NCBI GenBank assembly: GCA_963758845.1
Contig: CAVWWX010000002.1
Location: forward strand, 2,480,001 to 2,544,000
Direction: 5' to 3'
Length of the DNA: 64,000 bases
Origin: JBDTSW01 sp963758845
GTDB lineage: Bacteria; Actinomycetota; Thermoleophilia; Solirubrobacterales; 70-9
Made by a program: the position numbers and the translations under genes. This document shows positions 33,118 through 41,774 of this stretch, piece after piece. The stretch's first letter is position 1. Each line of letters starts with the position of its first letter. Under the pieces are notes generated by a model. That model was given only the letters and a program-made list of their open reading frames with translations. It had not been told where the DNA came from and did no database searches.

Positions 33118-36100
33118 TCAGCCGCGCGCGATGGCGTGCGCCGTCCGCCGGGCCAGGGCCATGATCGTCGCCATCGGGTTGGTGCCCGAGGCGCTGGGGA
33201 ACGCCGAGGCGTCCCCGACCCAGACCCCCGGGGTGTCGTGGAGCTCGCCCCACGGGTTCGCGACCGAGGTGGCCGGGTCCCGGCCCATCCGGCAGGTGCC
33301 CATCTGGTGCGCCGAGAACGCGACGAACTCGCGCGGCACGATCTCCTGGGCGTCCAGCGTGGCGATGAAGGCGTCGATGTCCTCGCCGCGCGCCCAGTCG
33401 CCGACCTTCATGCCGCTGCCGACGATCTCGCGCGCCCCGGCTGCCTCGTGGATGCGCGTCAGCTCGGCGATCCCCTGCTTCAGATGCGCGCGGTCCAGCT
33501 CGTCGTCGATCGGATAGTGCGGCACGGCGTTCCCCGCGTCGTCGATGCCGACGCGGCCGTGGCCGCGCTCGCGCACCAGGGCGATCAGCGGCGCCGCGTG
33601 CGCCCACTCGCGCATCCGTCGCTTGTGGTCGGCGCCCGAGCGCCAGGGCACCGAGCCGCCGAACAGGCCGGTCGTCGCCTGCGCTGATTCGAGCAGGAAC
33701 CCGTATCCCTCGCCGGTGTCGGCGAACTGGTGGGACAGCGCGGACTGCGGCGGGCCCCACATCCAGTTCTGGGGCTCGTCGTAGTAGGCGGTCACCGCAA
33801 CCGTGGGGTGCAACCGCAGGTACTCGCCGACCGCGGGGCCGCCGATGCCCGATCGCAGCAGGAGCGCCGGGGACTCGAGCGCCCCGGCGGCCAGAATCAC
33901 GACGGGGGCGCGCACGGTCAGCTTCGAAGCGCCGGTCGCGGGGTCAGGCACCTGATCGCCGTTAGCGCTCGGACCGCTCTGCCGTCCGGTGCCTGACGCC
34001 GGTGGGTGCCACTCGGCCTCGACGCCCGCGGCGCGGCCACCCTCGGTCAACACCCGGACGGCTCGGGCCCCGACGAGGATCTCGGCGCCGTCGCGCTGGG
34101 CGTCGACCAGGTAGGTCTTCGCCGTCGACTGCTTCGAGCCCGAGGCGTCGCCGAAGCCCATGAACGCGGCCGACTCGGCCGTGTAGGTCGCCGGGTCGGT
34201 GTTGCGCTCGGTCGGCCGGAAGTCATAGCCGAGCTGCTCGCAGGCGTCCTTGAGCCGCAAGTGCGGCCCGTTCAGGTCCGAGCACGCGCCGTTGACGCTC
34301 AGCCGCTCGAAGACGGCGTCGAGGTGGCCGTCGAACTCGGACTCGGCGAGGTCCGACAGGCCGTGCTCGGAGGCCCACTCGGCGCGGACGTGGTCGTGGG
34401 TGCGCAGGCAGTTCGTCCAGTTGATGACGGTCCCGCCGCCGACCCCGGTCCCCGCCACGACCGAGATCTGGCCCTCCGCCGTGGGGAACGGCCCGCCGTT
34501 CAGGAACATCCGCTGGTAGGCCGAGAGCTCGAGGCCGTCGAAGTCGGCGTCGTCGTGGTACTCGCCGGCCTCGAGCACCACCACCGACTTGCCGGCCGCG
34601 GCCAGCTCGCCCGCGACCACTCCGCCGCCCGCACCCGAGCCCACAACGCAGACGTCGGCCTCGATCGTCTCCTCGGGCGAGCTCGGGCGGCGGACCCGCA
34701 GCGGGCGCTCGCGCTCGGCTGGCGGCGGCGAGATCGGGCCCGGGAACCCGATCGCGTCCCAGTTGAGGTTTCGGCCCGTGCCCAGGTCGGGCAGCCCGTA
34801 GAAGATCGAGCCGCAGATGCCGCGCAGCGTCGAGATGCCCGCCAGGGCCTCGGGGCTGGCCTCGCAGAAGCCGTTCACGATCGCCTCGCGCGTCTCCTGC
34901 GGCGTCGCTGCCGCGAGGCCGTTGCCGGCGAGCGAGTCCAGGAGCGACCGCAGCCCGGCGACTTGCTCCTGCGCCAGCCCGGCCTGCACAAGCGCCACCT
35001 CGACGCCCTCGGGCACCGCCATGTGAGAGGCGGCGCGGCGCCAGAAGCTGCGGTTGGCCTCGTCGCCCTCGGGGGGCTCCAGCGAGGGGATGAAGGTGTC
35101 GCACAACGCCCCCAGCGTCGCGCGCTGCACGTCATCGAAGAGGTCGCTCATGACCAGCGTCGCGAAGGTGTCGCCGATCGCCTGGCTGACCGCGGCGCTG
35201 TAGGGGAAGTGGTGAGCGTCGCGGACTGGGGCGTCGCCCGCGGTCACCATCAGCGACTGCCTGCGCGTGTACTTGCGGATGCCGTCGGGACCGTGGCGCG
35301 ATCCCAGGCCGGACTCCTTCCAGCCGCCCATCGGCAGCTCGAGCGCCGCGTAGTTCACCTGGGCGTCGTTCACGCAAGCCACCCCGGCCTCGATCCGGCG
35401 CGCGACCTCCTCGCCCCGGGCCTCGTCGGTCGTCCAGACCGAGGCCTGGAGGCCGTAGGGGCCGTCGTTCGCCAGCTTCACCGCCTCGTCGGCGTCAGCG
35501 ACACGCATCACCGGCAGCGTCGGGCCGAAGGTCTCCTCGGTCATGCAGCGCATCGAGTGGTCCACCTCGGCCAACACGGTCGGCTCGAAGAAGCGGCCGG
35601 GGCCATCGCCGCGAACGCCCCCCGTGACGATGCGCGCGCCGCGCTCGACAGCGTCGCTCACGTGCGCCTCGATCAGGTCGATCTGAGGCGGGAAGATGAT
35701 CGCCCCGACGTCCACGGTCCCGGGCTCGCCAGGCGGGCCCTGGCGCAGCGACTCGACCTTCGCGGTCAGCCGCTCGAGGAACTCGTCGTGAATCGCCGCC
35801 TCGACGTAGATCCGCTCGACCGAGATGCAGACCTGCCCGGAGTTGTTGAGGCCATAGCTCGCGGCCGCGTTCGTCGCGCGTTCGAGGTCGGCGTCGGCGA
35901 GCACGATCATGGGGTCCTTGCCGCCCAGCTCCAGGCTCACCGGGGTGAGGGTCTCAGCGGCTTTGCCCATCACCTTCTTGCCGGTCTCGACCGAACCGGT
36001 GAACATCACGAAGTCGACCTCGTCAACGAGGGCGGCGCCGGCGTCTCCGCGCCCGGTGGCCACCTGGAACACCCCCTCCGGCAGCCCGGACTCGGTCAGC

Positions 36101-36630
36101 ATCTCGGCCATCAGGAGCGAGGTGAGCGGCGTCACCTCCGAGGGCTTCAGGACGACCGCGTTTCCGGCCGCCAGCGCCGGGATGCAGTCCCCGAAGGAGT
36201 TGTTGAGCGGGTAGTTCCAGGGCCCGATGACGCCGACCAGCCCGACCGGCCGGTAGCGAACCACCATGCGGCGGCCGCGGACGAAGGGCGAGGCCGACTG
36301 GATCTCCTCATCGGCCAGGTAGGCGGGCGCCTGCTTGGCCCAGAACTCCAGCGCCGACAGCCCATACGCGAGCTCGGCGAACTGGGTCTCGTCGGCCGGA
36401 CGTCCCGTCTCGGCGCAGATCGTCCCGACCACGCGCTCGGCGTTCGCGACCATCCAGGCGCGGGCGGCCAATAGCACCTCGGCCCTGGCCTCGAACCCCA
36501 GCTCCTCCCATCCGGGCTGGGCGGCCCGGGCGATCCCACACATCGTTGCGACCTCGGTGGCGCCCAGCTCGGGCACTTCGGCGAGCGTCTCCCCGGTAGC
36601 CGGGTTCTCGACTGCGATCGAGGCCGTCAC
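33118..36630 (-). CDS. Aldehyde dehydrogenase fused to GMC oxidoreductase (natural fusion or sequence artefact)
   Basis: One open frame of 1170 residues. Residues 1-~485 are an NAD(P)-dependent aldehyde dehydrogenase: IGPWNYPLNNSFGDCIPALA, FTGSVETGKKVM, the catalytic Glu in LELGGKDPM and the catalytic Cys in NNSGQVCISVERIY. From ~495 on it is an FAD-dependent GMC oxidoreductase: an N-terminal MSDLFDDVQRATLGALCDTF helical cap, the dinucleotide motif VVGSGAGGGVVAGELAAAGK, TGVGGGTVINWTNCLRTHDH and the catalytic-His region HQMGTCRMGRDP. An alcohol could thus be oxidised to an aldehyde and on to an acid by one chain. At 35148-35151 an ATGA would be a normal gene junction in another frame, so the fusion may be false (see findings). 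Start at GTG 36630, where homology begins. Confidence 0.82.
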   Translation of the reverse strand: MTASIAVENPATGETLAEVPELGATEVATMCGIARAAQPGWEELGFEARAEVLLAARAWMVANAERVVGTICAETGRPADETQFAELAYGLSALEFWAKQAPAYLADEEIQSASPFVRGRRMVVRYRPVGLVGVIGPWNYPLNNSFGDCIPALAAGNAVVLKPSEVTPLTSLLMAEMLTESGLPEGVFQVATGRGDAGAALVDEVDFVMFTGSVETGKKVMGKAAETLTPVSLELGGKDPMIVLADADLERATNAAASYGLNNSGQVCISVERIYVEAAIHDEFLERLTAKVESLRQGPPGEPGTVDVGAIIFPPQIDLIEAHVSDAVERGARIVTGGVRGDGPGRFFEPTVLAEVDHSMRCMTEETFGPTLPVMRVADADEAVKLANDGPYGLQASVWTTDEARGEEVARRIEAGVACVNDAQVNYAALELPMGGWKESGLGSRHGPDGIRKYTRRQSLMVTAGDAPVRDAHHFPYSAAVSQAIGDTFATLVMSDLFDDVQRATLGALCDTFIPSLEPPEGDEANRSFWRRAASHMAVPEGVEVALVQAGLAQEQVAGLRSLLDSLAGNGLAAATPQETREAIVNGFCEASPEALAGISTLRGICGSIFYGLPDLGTGRNLNWDAIGFPGPISPPPAERERPLRVRRPSSPEETIEADVCVVGSGAGGGVVAGELAAAGKSVVVLEAGEYHDDADFDGLELSAYQRMFLNGGPFPTAEGQISVVAGTGVGGGTVINWTNCLRTHDHVRAEWASEHGLSDLAESEFDGHLDAVFERLSVNGACSDLNGPHLRLKDACEQLGYDFRPTERNTDPATYTAESAAFMGFGDASGSKQSTAKTYLVDAQRDGAEILVGARAVRVLTEGGRAAGVEAEWHPPASGTGRQSGPSANGDQVPDPATGASKLTVRAPVVILAAGALESPALLLRSGIGGPAVGEYLRLHPTVAVTAYYDEPQNWMWGPPQSALSHQFADTGEGYGFLLESAQATTGLFGGSVPWRSGADHKRRMREWAHAAPLIALVRERGHGRVGIDDAGNAVPHYPIDDELDRAHLKQGIAELTRIHEAAGAREIVGSGMKVGDWARGEDIDAFIATLDAQEIVPREFVAFSAHQMGTCRMGRDPATSVANPWGELHDTPGVWVGDASAFPSASGTNPMATIMALARRTAHAIARG

Positions 36631-36667
36631 GGCGAGCGAGTCTATCCCGCGTCCTCGCCCTGCGAGG

Positions 36668-37819
36668 ATGACGCCGGTGCGCACCCTGATCGCCTCCGAC
36701 CTGCACCTCGGGGCGGGGACCGACGTCGACCTGCTCCGCGACGCCCGCCTGCGCCAGCCGCTGCTCGAGGCGGCGGCCAAGGCCGACCGGGTCGTCCTGC
36801 TGGGGGACGTCGTCGAGCTGCGCGAGCGCCCGCTGGCCGAGGCACTCGACCTGGCTGTGCCGTTCTTCGAGGCCCTGGCCGAGCTCGCCGGCGAGGCCGA
36901 GCTGGTGATCGTGCCCGGGAACCACGACCACCACCTGCTCGAGGAGTGGCTGACGACGCGGCGACTGGACCGCTCGCCCAGCCTGGGGCTTGCCGAGCGC
37001 GCGCCCGCGGATTGCCAGGGGCCCCTGGTGGCGCTGGCCCGCCGAGCCGGGAACGCCGATGTCTCCCTCGCCTACCCGGGCCTGTGGATCCGCGACGACG
37101 TCTACGCGACCCACGGTCACTACCTCGACCGCCATCTCACGATCCCCACCTTCGAGCGGCTGGCGCTGGCGGCGGTCGAGCGGGCGCTGGGCCCACCGCC
37201 CACCGCGTCGACCGACCCACTCGACGCCCCGGAGGGCCCGACCGACCCGGACGAGTACGAGCGCGCCCTCTCGCCCGTGTACGCCTTCCTCTTCGCGTTG
37301 GCCCAGGGGGTCAGCGAGGATCGCCGCGGGCCGGGCCCCTCGGCGCGGATCTGGGCGGCGATGAGCGAAGGCGCGACCCGCGCGCAGAAGCTGCGCGGGT
37401 GGCTGCTCGGGTCCGTGGCGCTGCCCGGCGCTGTTGGGATGGCCAACCGCTTCGGCCTGGGGCCCGTGAAGCCCGACCTCTCACCCGGCGCGATCACGCG
37501 CGCCGGCCTGGCGGCGATGGGCGAGGTCGTCGACCGCCTGGACATCGAGGCCGAGCACGTGGTGTTTGGCCACACCCACCGGCGTGGCCCGTTGAACGGC
37601 GAGCCGGGCTGGACGACGCCGTCGGGCGCGCGGCTCACGAACAGCGGCAGCTGGACCCACATGCCGGGGCTCATCGGCAACGCGACGGCGGCCGAGAGCC
37701 CCTACTGGCCGGGGACGGTGGTGGAGGTCGACGAGACCGGGTCGCCCCGCGCACGGCTGCTGCTGGAGGGCCTCACCAGGGCCGAGCTGGCCGAGGCCGC
37801 TGGGGGCGAGGAGGGGTGA
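36668..37819 (+). CDS. Metallophosphoesterase
   Basis: Calcineurin-like phosphoesterase of 383 residues with the full set of metal-binding motifs: ASDLHLGAGTDVD, LLGDVVEL, VPGNHDHHLLEEWL and VFGHTHRRG, in that order. The insert between GNHD and GHTH, about 200 residues, has hydrophobic stretches that may contact membranes. In lipid A makers such proteins are UDP-diacylglucosamine hydrolases; here no such pathway is seen, so another phosphodiester or nucleotide is the substrate. Divergent from the fused dehydrogenase across 37 bp. Confidence 0.88.
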   Translation: MTPVRTLIASDLHLGAGTDVDLLRDARLRQPLLEAAAKADRVVLLGDVVELRERPLAEALDLAVPFFEALAELAGEAELVIVPGNHDHHLLEEWLTTRRLDRSPSLGLAERAPADCQGPLVALARRAGNADVSLAYPGLWIRDDVYATHGHYLDRHLTIPTFERLALAAVERALGPPPTASTDPLDAPEGPTDPDEYERALSPVYAFLFALAQGVSEDRRGPGPSARIWAAMSEGATRAQKLRGWLLGSVALPGAVGMANRFGLGPVKPDLSPGAITRAGLAAMGEVVDRLDIEAEHVVFGHTHRRGPLNGEPGWTTPSGARLTNSGSWTHMPGLIGNATAAESPYWPGTVVEVDETGSPRARLLLEGLTRAELAEAAGGEEG

Positions 37820-37853
37820 TCGGCGGCGAGCCCCCGCACGTATCCCCTGCGCG

Positions 37854-38249
37854 ATGACCACCCTGGCCCGACTCAACCTGTTGCTGTTCGCGCTCCTGGT
37901 CGCGCACATCCTCGACCACGAGTTGAACCAGCCGGTCCGCGAGCTGCCCGCGTCGGGCACCGCGGTCGGCGTGGCGGGATTCGCGCTGGTGGCCACATCG
38001 GCGGTGCTCGCGGTCCGGCGCAGGCCGCACGCGCCCGCGGCCGCGGTCGTCGCGGGCGGCGCCACCGCGCTCGGCGTCGTCTTCGTCCATCTGTTCCCCG
38101 GCTGGTGGGGCTTCGTCAGCGACCCCTACTGGGACTTCTCGGCGGACGCGCTCACCTGGGCCCTGGCCCTGGCGCCACTTGTCGCGGGGGCGGCGCTGGC
38201 GGTCGCGGGCGCGCGCGAGCTGCGCGGGCGGGCGCTCCCAGCCACCTAA
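37854..38249 (+). CDS. Small four-helix membrane protein
   Basis: The 131 residues form four hydrophobic segments with short loops (LLLFALLVAHILDHELNQP, VAGFALVATSAVLAV, AAVVAGGATALGVVFVHLFP, LTWALALAPLVAGAALAVAG). HILDHELNQP in the first helix and FPGWWGFVSDPYWDFSADAL before the last helix are the only polar, possibly functional, patches. I do not recognise a named family. It lies 34 bp after the phosphoesterase gene on the same strand, ahead of the MarR gene. Confidence 0.7.
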   Translation: MTTLARLNLLLFALLVAHILDHELNQPVRELPASGTAVGVAGFALVATSAVLAVRRRPHAPAAAVVAGGATALGVVFVHLFPGWWGFVSDPYWDFSADALTWALALAPLVAGAALAVAGARELRGRALPAT

Positions 38250-38260
38250 GGGCGGGCCGC

Positions 38261-38280
38261 TACAGTTGTTGCGTACGCAA
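38261..38280 (+). promoter_or_regulatory. -10 box and palindromic operator of the MarR gene
   Basis: TACAGT at 38261-38266 is a good -10 hexamer. It is followed by the perfect 12-bp palindrome TTGCGTACGCAA at 38269-38280, whose last A is the first base of the marR ATG. A transcript from this -10 would begin around 38273, leaving almost no leader. Binding of a MarR dimer to the palindrome would cover both transcription start and start codon, which is the usual logic of MarR self-repression. Confidence 0.6.
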
Positions 38281-38771
38281 TGACCTTGGCGGAGACCGAA
38301 CCCAGCAGCCCCGCGCCCGGCATCGGCGGCGATGAGCTTGGCGACGACGAGCTCGCCGCCTGGCGCGGGTTCCTGCGCTCGCACGTCCACCTGGTCAGCG
38401 AGCTCGACGCCGAGCTCACCGCCGAGCACTCGCTCTCGCTCTCCACCTACGACGTCCTCGTGCAGCTCGCCCACTCCCCCGCCCGCCGGCTGCGGATGTC
38501 GGAGCTGGCGGCGTCGGTCCTCTTGACCCCCAGCGGCCTGACCCGGCTGGTCGACCGTCTGGTCAGCGACGGGCTGGTCGAGCGGGCGCCGTGCGACGAC
38601 GACGCCCGCGGCCACTACGCGGTTCTCACCGACGTCGGGCTCGAGCGCTTCTCGAAGGCCCGGCGCACGCACCTCGACGGCGTGCGGCGCCTGTTCCTGA
38701 GCCACTTCTCCGACGCCGAGCTCCGGCGACTTGGCGAGCAGTGGCAGCGCCTCTCCGGCCGTCCCGGCTGA
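38280..38771 (+). CDS. MarR-family transcriptional regulator
   Basis: The 163 residues form a typical MarR dimeric winged-helix protein: TYDVLVQLAHSPARRLRMSE, LAASVLLTPSGLTRLVDRLV (recognition helix) and the wing DGLVERAPCDDDARGHYAVL, followed by a C-terminal dimerisation helix. The reading frame starts directly on a palindrome that is probably its own operator, and the next gene, 82 bp downstream, encodes an MMPL exporter, so the protein is likely to sense a toxic or lipid-like ligand and relieve repression of the exporter. Confidence 0.92.
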   Translation: MTLAETEPSSPAPGIGGDELGDDELAAWRGFLRSHVHLVSELDAELTAEHSLSLSTYDVLVQLAHSPARRLRMSELAASVLLTPSGLTRLVDRLVSDGLVERAPCDDDARGHYAVLTDVGLERFSKARRTHLDGVRRLFLSHFSDAELRRLGEQWQRLSGRPG

Positions 38772-38853
38772 GCCGGGCGCCCGTTTCGCCGCATCGGCCT
38801 CTGGTAGCGTCGCCCGGCGCCCAGCACCTGCCGTAGGGAAGCGAAAGGGGATC

Positions 38854-41283
38854 GTGACCGGGCCGCTGTACCGCCTCGCCCAGTTCTGCGTTCGCCGCCA
38901 CCGCTGGGTGATCGCTGCCTGGATCGCGCTCGCCGTCGGGCTCGGTGCCTTCGCGGCGACCGCGGGCTCGGAGACCTCGGACGACCTGACCCTGCCGGGG
39001 ACCGGCTCGACCCGGTCGCTCGACCTGCTCTCGGACCGGCTACCGAACGAGGCCAACGGCACCAACCCGATCGTCCTCGAGGCGACGCAGGGGAAGCTGA
39101 CCGACAAGGCCAACAGCGACGCGGTCGCGAAGACCGTGGACTCGCTTCGCGACGCGCCGCACGTCGTGCGCGCAGTCAGCCCTCTGGGTGCCGAGGGCGC
39201 CAACGCCCTCTCGAAGGACAAGACGATCGGCTTCATCTCGGTCACCCTCGACCTCGGGCCGGGCGACCTGAACGTCGACGAGGCGAACGCCGTCATCGAC
39301 GCCACCTCGCCCGCCAGCGATGCCGGGCTGAAGGTGTCGGCCGGCGGCTACCTGGGGCAGGAGGTCTCGAAGCCCAGCACCCACCTCAGCGAGGTGATCG
39401 GGCTGACCGCCGCGGTGATCGTGCTGCTGTTCGCGTTCGGCAGCGTCGCGGCCATGACCCTGCCGATCGTGACCGCGGTTCTGGGCCTGGTCTGCACCCT
39501 GTCGATCATCGGCCTGCTGGGGCACGTGACCGAGGTGCCGACGATCTCGCCGACGCTCGCGACGATGATCGGGCTGGGCGTCGGGATCGACTACGCGCTC
39601 TTCATAGTCACCCGTCACAAGCTCCAGCTCCAGGCGGGGATGGAGGTCTACGAGTCGGTCGCCCGGGCAACGGCCACGGCCGGCGGCGCGGTGGTATTCG
39701 CCGGCACCACGGTGGTCATCGCCCTCTGCTCGCTCGCCTTCGCAGGCATCCCCATCGTCAGCAGGCTTGGCTACATGTCCGGCGTCGCCGTCCTCGTCGC
39801 CGTCGCCGCGGCGACGACCCTGCTGCCCGCGCTCCTCGGGGCCCTGGGGCTCAAGATCAACTCGCTGCGGGTGAAGCTGGGGCGCACCCACCCCGACGAC
39901 CACGAGCCGCACGGGTGGGCGCGCTGGGCCCGCGGCGTCGCGGCCCGGCCGTGGCCGGCGATCATCGTCTCCTCCGTGATCCTGATCGCCCTCGCGATCC
40001 CGGTCCTGGACCTGAACCTAGGCCAGAACGACGTCGGGGCGCTCTCGAAGTCGACGACGGCCCGCCAGGCCTACGACGCGATCGACCGCGGATTCGGGCC
40101 GGGCCAAAACGGGCCGATACTGGTCGCCGTCAAGCTGGACACGCCGGCCAAGCCCGACAAGAAGAAGCTCGACAAGCTGAACGCGCAGGAGCAGGCCCAG
40201 CAACAGCAGGCCAACGCCCAGGCCCAGGCGCAGATCCAGCAGCAGACCCAAGCGCTGATCGAGCAGGGGGTGCCCGAGGACGAGGCCTCACAACAGGCGC
40301 AGGCCCAGGTGGAGGCCCAGGAACCGGCGCAATCGCCGAAGCAGGCCCAGGAGCTGGCCGAGCAGAAGAAGTTCCTGTCGTCGACCGCGAGCGATCCGCG
40401 ACTGCAGAAGCTGCGCAAGGACATCAAGAAGACACCCGACGTCAAGGCAGTCTCGGAGCCGAAGGTGAACGACGACGGCAACGCCGCGGTGCTGACCGTG
40501 ATCAGCACCTCCGAGCCATCGGGCGACCGGACCGAGAACCTGGTCAACCGCCTGCGCGACGACGTGATCCCAGCGGCGACGAAGGGGCAGGACATGTCGG
40601 CCGATGTCGGGGGGACGACGGCCTCCTACATCGACCTCGCCGACCGCATCGGCGACAAGCTGCCGTCGATGATCCTGATCGTCGTGGGCCTGTCGTTCGT
40701 GGTCCTGCTGCTGGCGTTCCGATCGATCCTGATCCCGCTCAAGGCCGCCGTGGCGAACCTGCTGAGCGTCGGCGCGGCCTACGGCGTCGTCACGCTCGTC
40801 TTCCAGGAGGGCGTGGGCGCCAGCCTGATCGGGCTCGACCACGCGGTACCGATCGTCTCGTTCGTGCCGCTTCTGATGTTCGCGATCCTGTTCGGGCTCT
40901 CGATGGACTACGAGGTCTTCCTCGTCAGCCAGATGCAGGACCACTACCGCCAGTCGAAGAACCCGACCGAGGCCGTGGTGGGTGGGCTCGCCACGACCGG
41001 CCGTGTGATCACCTCGGCGGCCCTGATCATGGTCTGTGTCTTCGCCAGCTTCATCCTCAACGGCGATCCGCTGGTGAAGGAGTTCGGCGTGGGCCTCGCG
41101 ATCGCGATCGCCCTCGATGCCACGATCGTGCGCTGCCTGCTGGTGCCGGCGGTGATGGTCCTGATGGGGAGGGCTGCGTGGTGGCTGCCGGGATGGCTCG
41201 ACCGACTGCTGCCGAAGATCTCGATCGAGGGAGGCGAGTACTTCACCAAGCGCGACGCCGAGGCGAAGAAGCAGAACGCCTAG
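38854..41283 (+). CDS. MMPL-family (RND) membrane exporter
   Basis: The 809-residue protein has twelve predicted helices in the MMPL/RND order: one, a large outside loop, then five (VIGLTAAVIVLLFAFGSVAA, TLATMIGLGVGIDYALFIVT), one, a second loop, and five more (LLMFAILFGLSMDYEVFLVS). GIDYALF and SMDYEVF contain the Asp-Tyr pairs of the proton relay. MMPL proteins move lipids, drugs or siderophores. The second external loop (about residues 440-510) holds an unusual Gln/Ala-rich insert. Start at GTG 38854 with AAAGGGG before it. Probably controlled by the MarR protein encoded upstream. Confidence 0.9.
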   Translation: MTGPLYRLAQFCVRRHRWVIAAWIALAVGLGAFAATAGSETSDDLTLPGTGSTRSLDLLSDRLPNEANGTNPIVLEATQGKLTDKANSDAVAKTVDSLRDAPHVVRAVSPLGAEGANALSKDKTIGFISVTLDLGPGDLNVDEANAVIDATSPASDAGLKVSAGGYLGQEVSKPSTHLSEVIGLTAAVIVLLFAFGSVAAMTLPIVTAVLGLVCTLSIIGLLGHVTEVPTISPTLATMIGLGVGIDYALFIVTRHKLQLQAGMEVYESVARATATAGGAVVFAGTTVVIALCSLAFAGIPIVSRLGYMSGVAVLVAVAAATTLLPALLGALGLKINSLRVKLGRTHPDDHEPHGWARWARGVAARPWPAIIVSSVILIALAIPVLDLNLGQNDVGALSKSTTARQAYDAIDRGFGPGQNGPILVAVKLDTPAKPDKKKLDKLNAQEQAQQQQANAQAQAQIQQQTQALIEQGVPEDEASQQAQAQVEAQEPAQSPKQAQELAEQKKFLSSTASDPRLQKLRKDIKKTPDVKAVSEPKVNDDGNAAVLTVISTSEPSGDRTENLVNRLRDDVIPAATKGQDMSADVGGTTASYIDLADRIGDKLPSMILIVVGLSFVVLLLAFRSILIPLKAAVANLLSVGAAYGVVTLVFQEGVGASLIGLDHAVPIVSFVPLLMFAILFGLSMDYEVFLVSQMQDHYRQSKNPTEAVVGGLATTGRVITSAALIMVCVFASFILNGDPLVKEFGVGLAIAIALDATIVRCLLVPAVMVLMGRAAWWLPGWLDRLLPKISIEGGEYFTKRDAEAKKQNA

Positions 41284-41720
41284 CCCAGGCCGCGCTCGGC
41301 GATCTCGGCCAGCGCGGACTCGTCCTTGCGAAGTTCCTCGATCCCGAGCTTGCGCTTGACGCCGTCCGTGCGCTCGAACTGGATCCGCCGGTAGTCGACC
41401 ACCTGGACCTGGTTCCCCCAGGGGTCGAGGAAGGTCAGCCCGCGAGAGCCCACGACCTCGAGGCCCTCGCGTTCGACCGCCGCCCGGGCCAGCTCGATGT
41501 CGTCGACCACCAGGCCGAAGTGACGGCTGGAATCACCCTCGCGGTCGCCGTGCTCCGCGAGCGCCAGGAACTGGTCGCCCATGTCCAGGAAGGCCATTCC
41601 TGGCGCCCTGCCACGCGGCTCGAAGTCGAACAGCCGGCCGTACAGCTCGACCGCCTCGTCGAGGTCGCCGACCTCGAGCGCCACGTGGTTGACGCCGATC
41701 AGCTTGGCGCGATCGCTCAC
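41280..41720 (-). CDS. VOC-family (glyoxalase-like) protein
   Basis: 146 residues with two beta-alpha-beta-beta-beta units: IGVNHVALEVGDLDEAVELY with the first metal His, PGMAFLDMGDQFLALAEH, HFGLVVDDIELARAAVE with another ligand and FLDPWGNQVQVVDYRRI. Members include glyoxalase I, fosfomycin-resistance proteins and ring-cleaving dioxygenases; this one is of the plain small type and its substrate is not evident. Start at GTG 41720. The stop overlaps that of the MMPL gene inside one CTAG. Confidence 0.85.
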   Translation of the reverse strand: MSDRAKLIGVNHVALEVGDLDEAVELYGRLFDFEPRGRAPGMAFLDMGDQFLALAEHGDREGDSSRHFGLVVDDIELARAAVEREGLEVVGSRGLTFLDPWGNQVQVVDYRRIQFERTDGVKRKLGIEELRKDESALAEIAERGLG

Positions 41721-41774
41721 ACCGTTCAGGCTACTCAGCCCCCCAGCGCAACCCGTCCCCACGGCGGTCGGGGC

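Noticed and set aside
33118..35151. Annotating the GMC part as its own gene starting at 35151
   Set aside because: The given sequence has one uninterrupted frame, so I list a single CDS and state the alternative in the findings.
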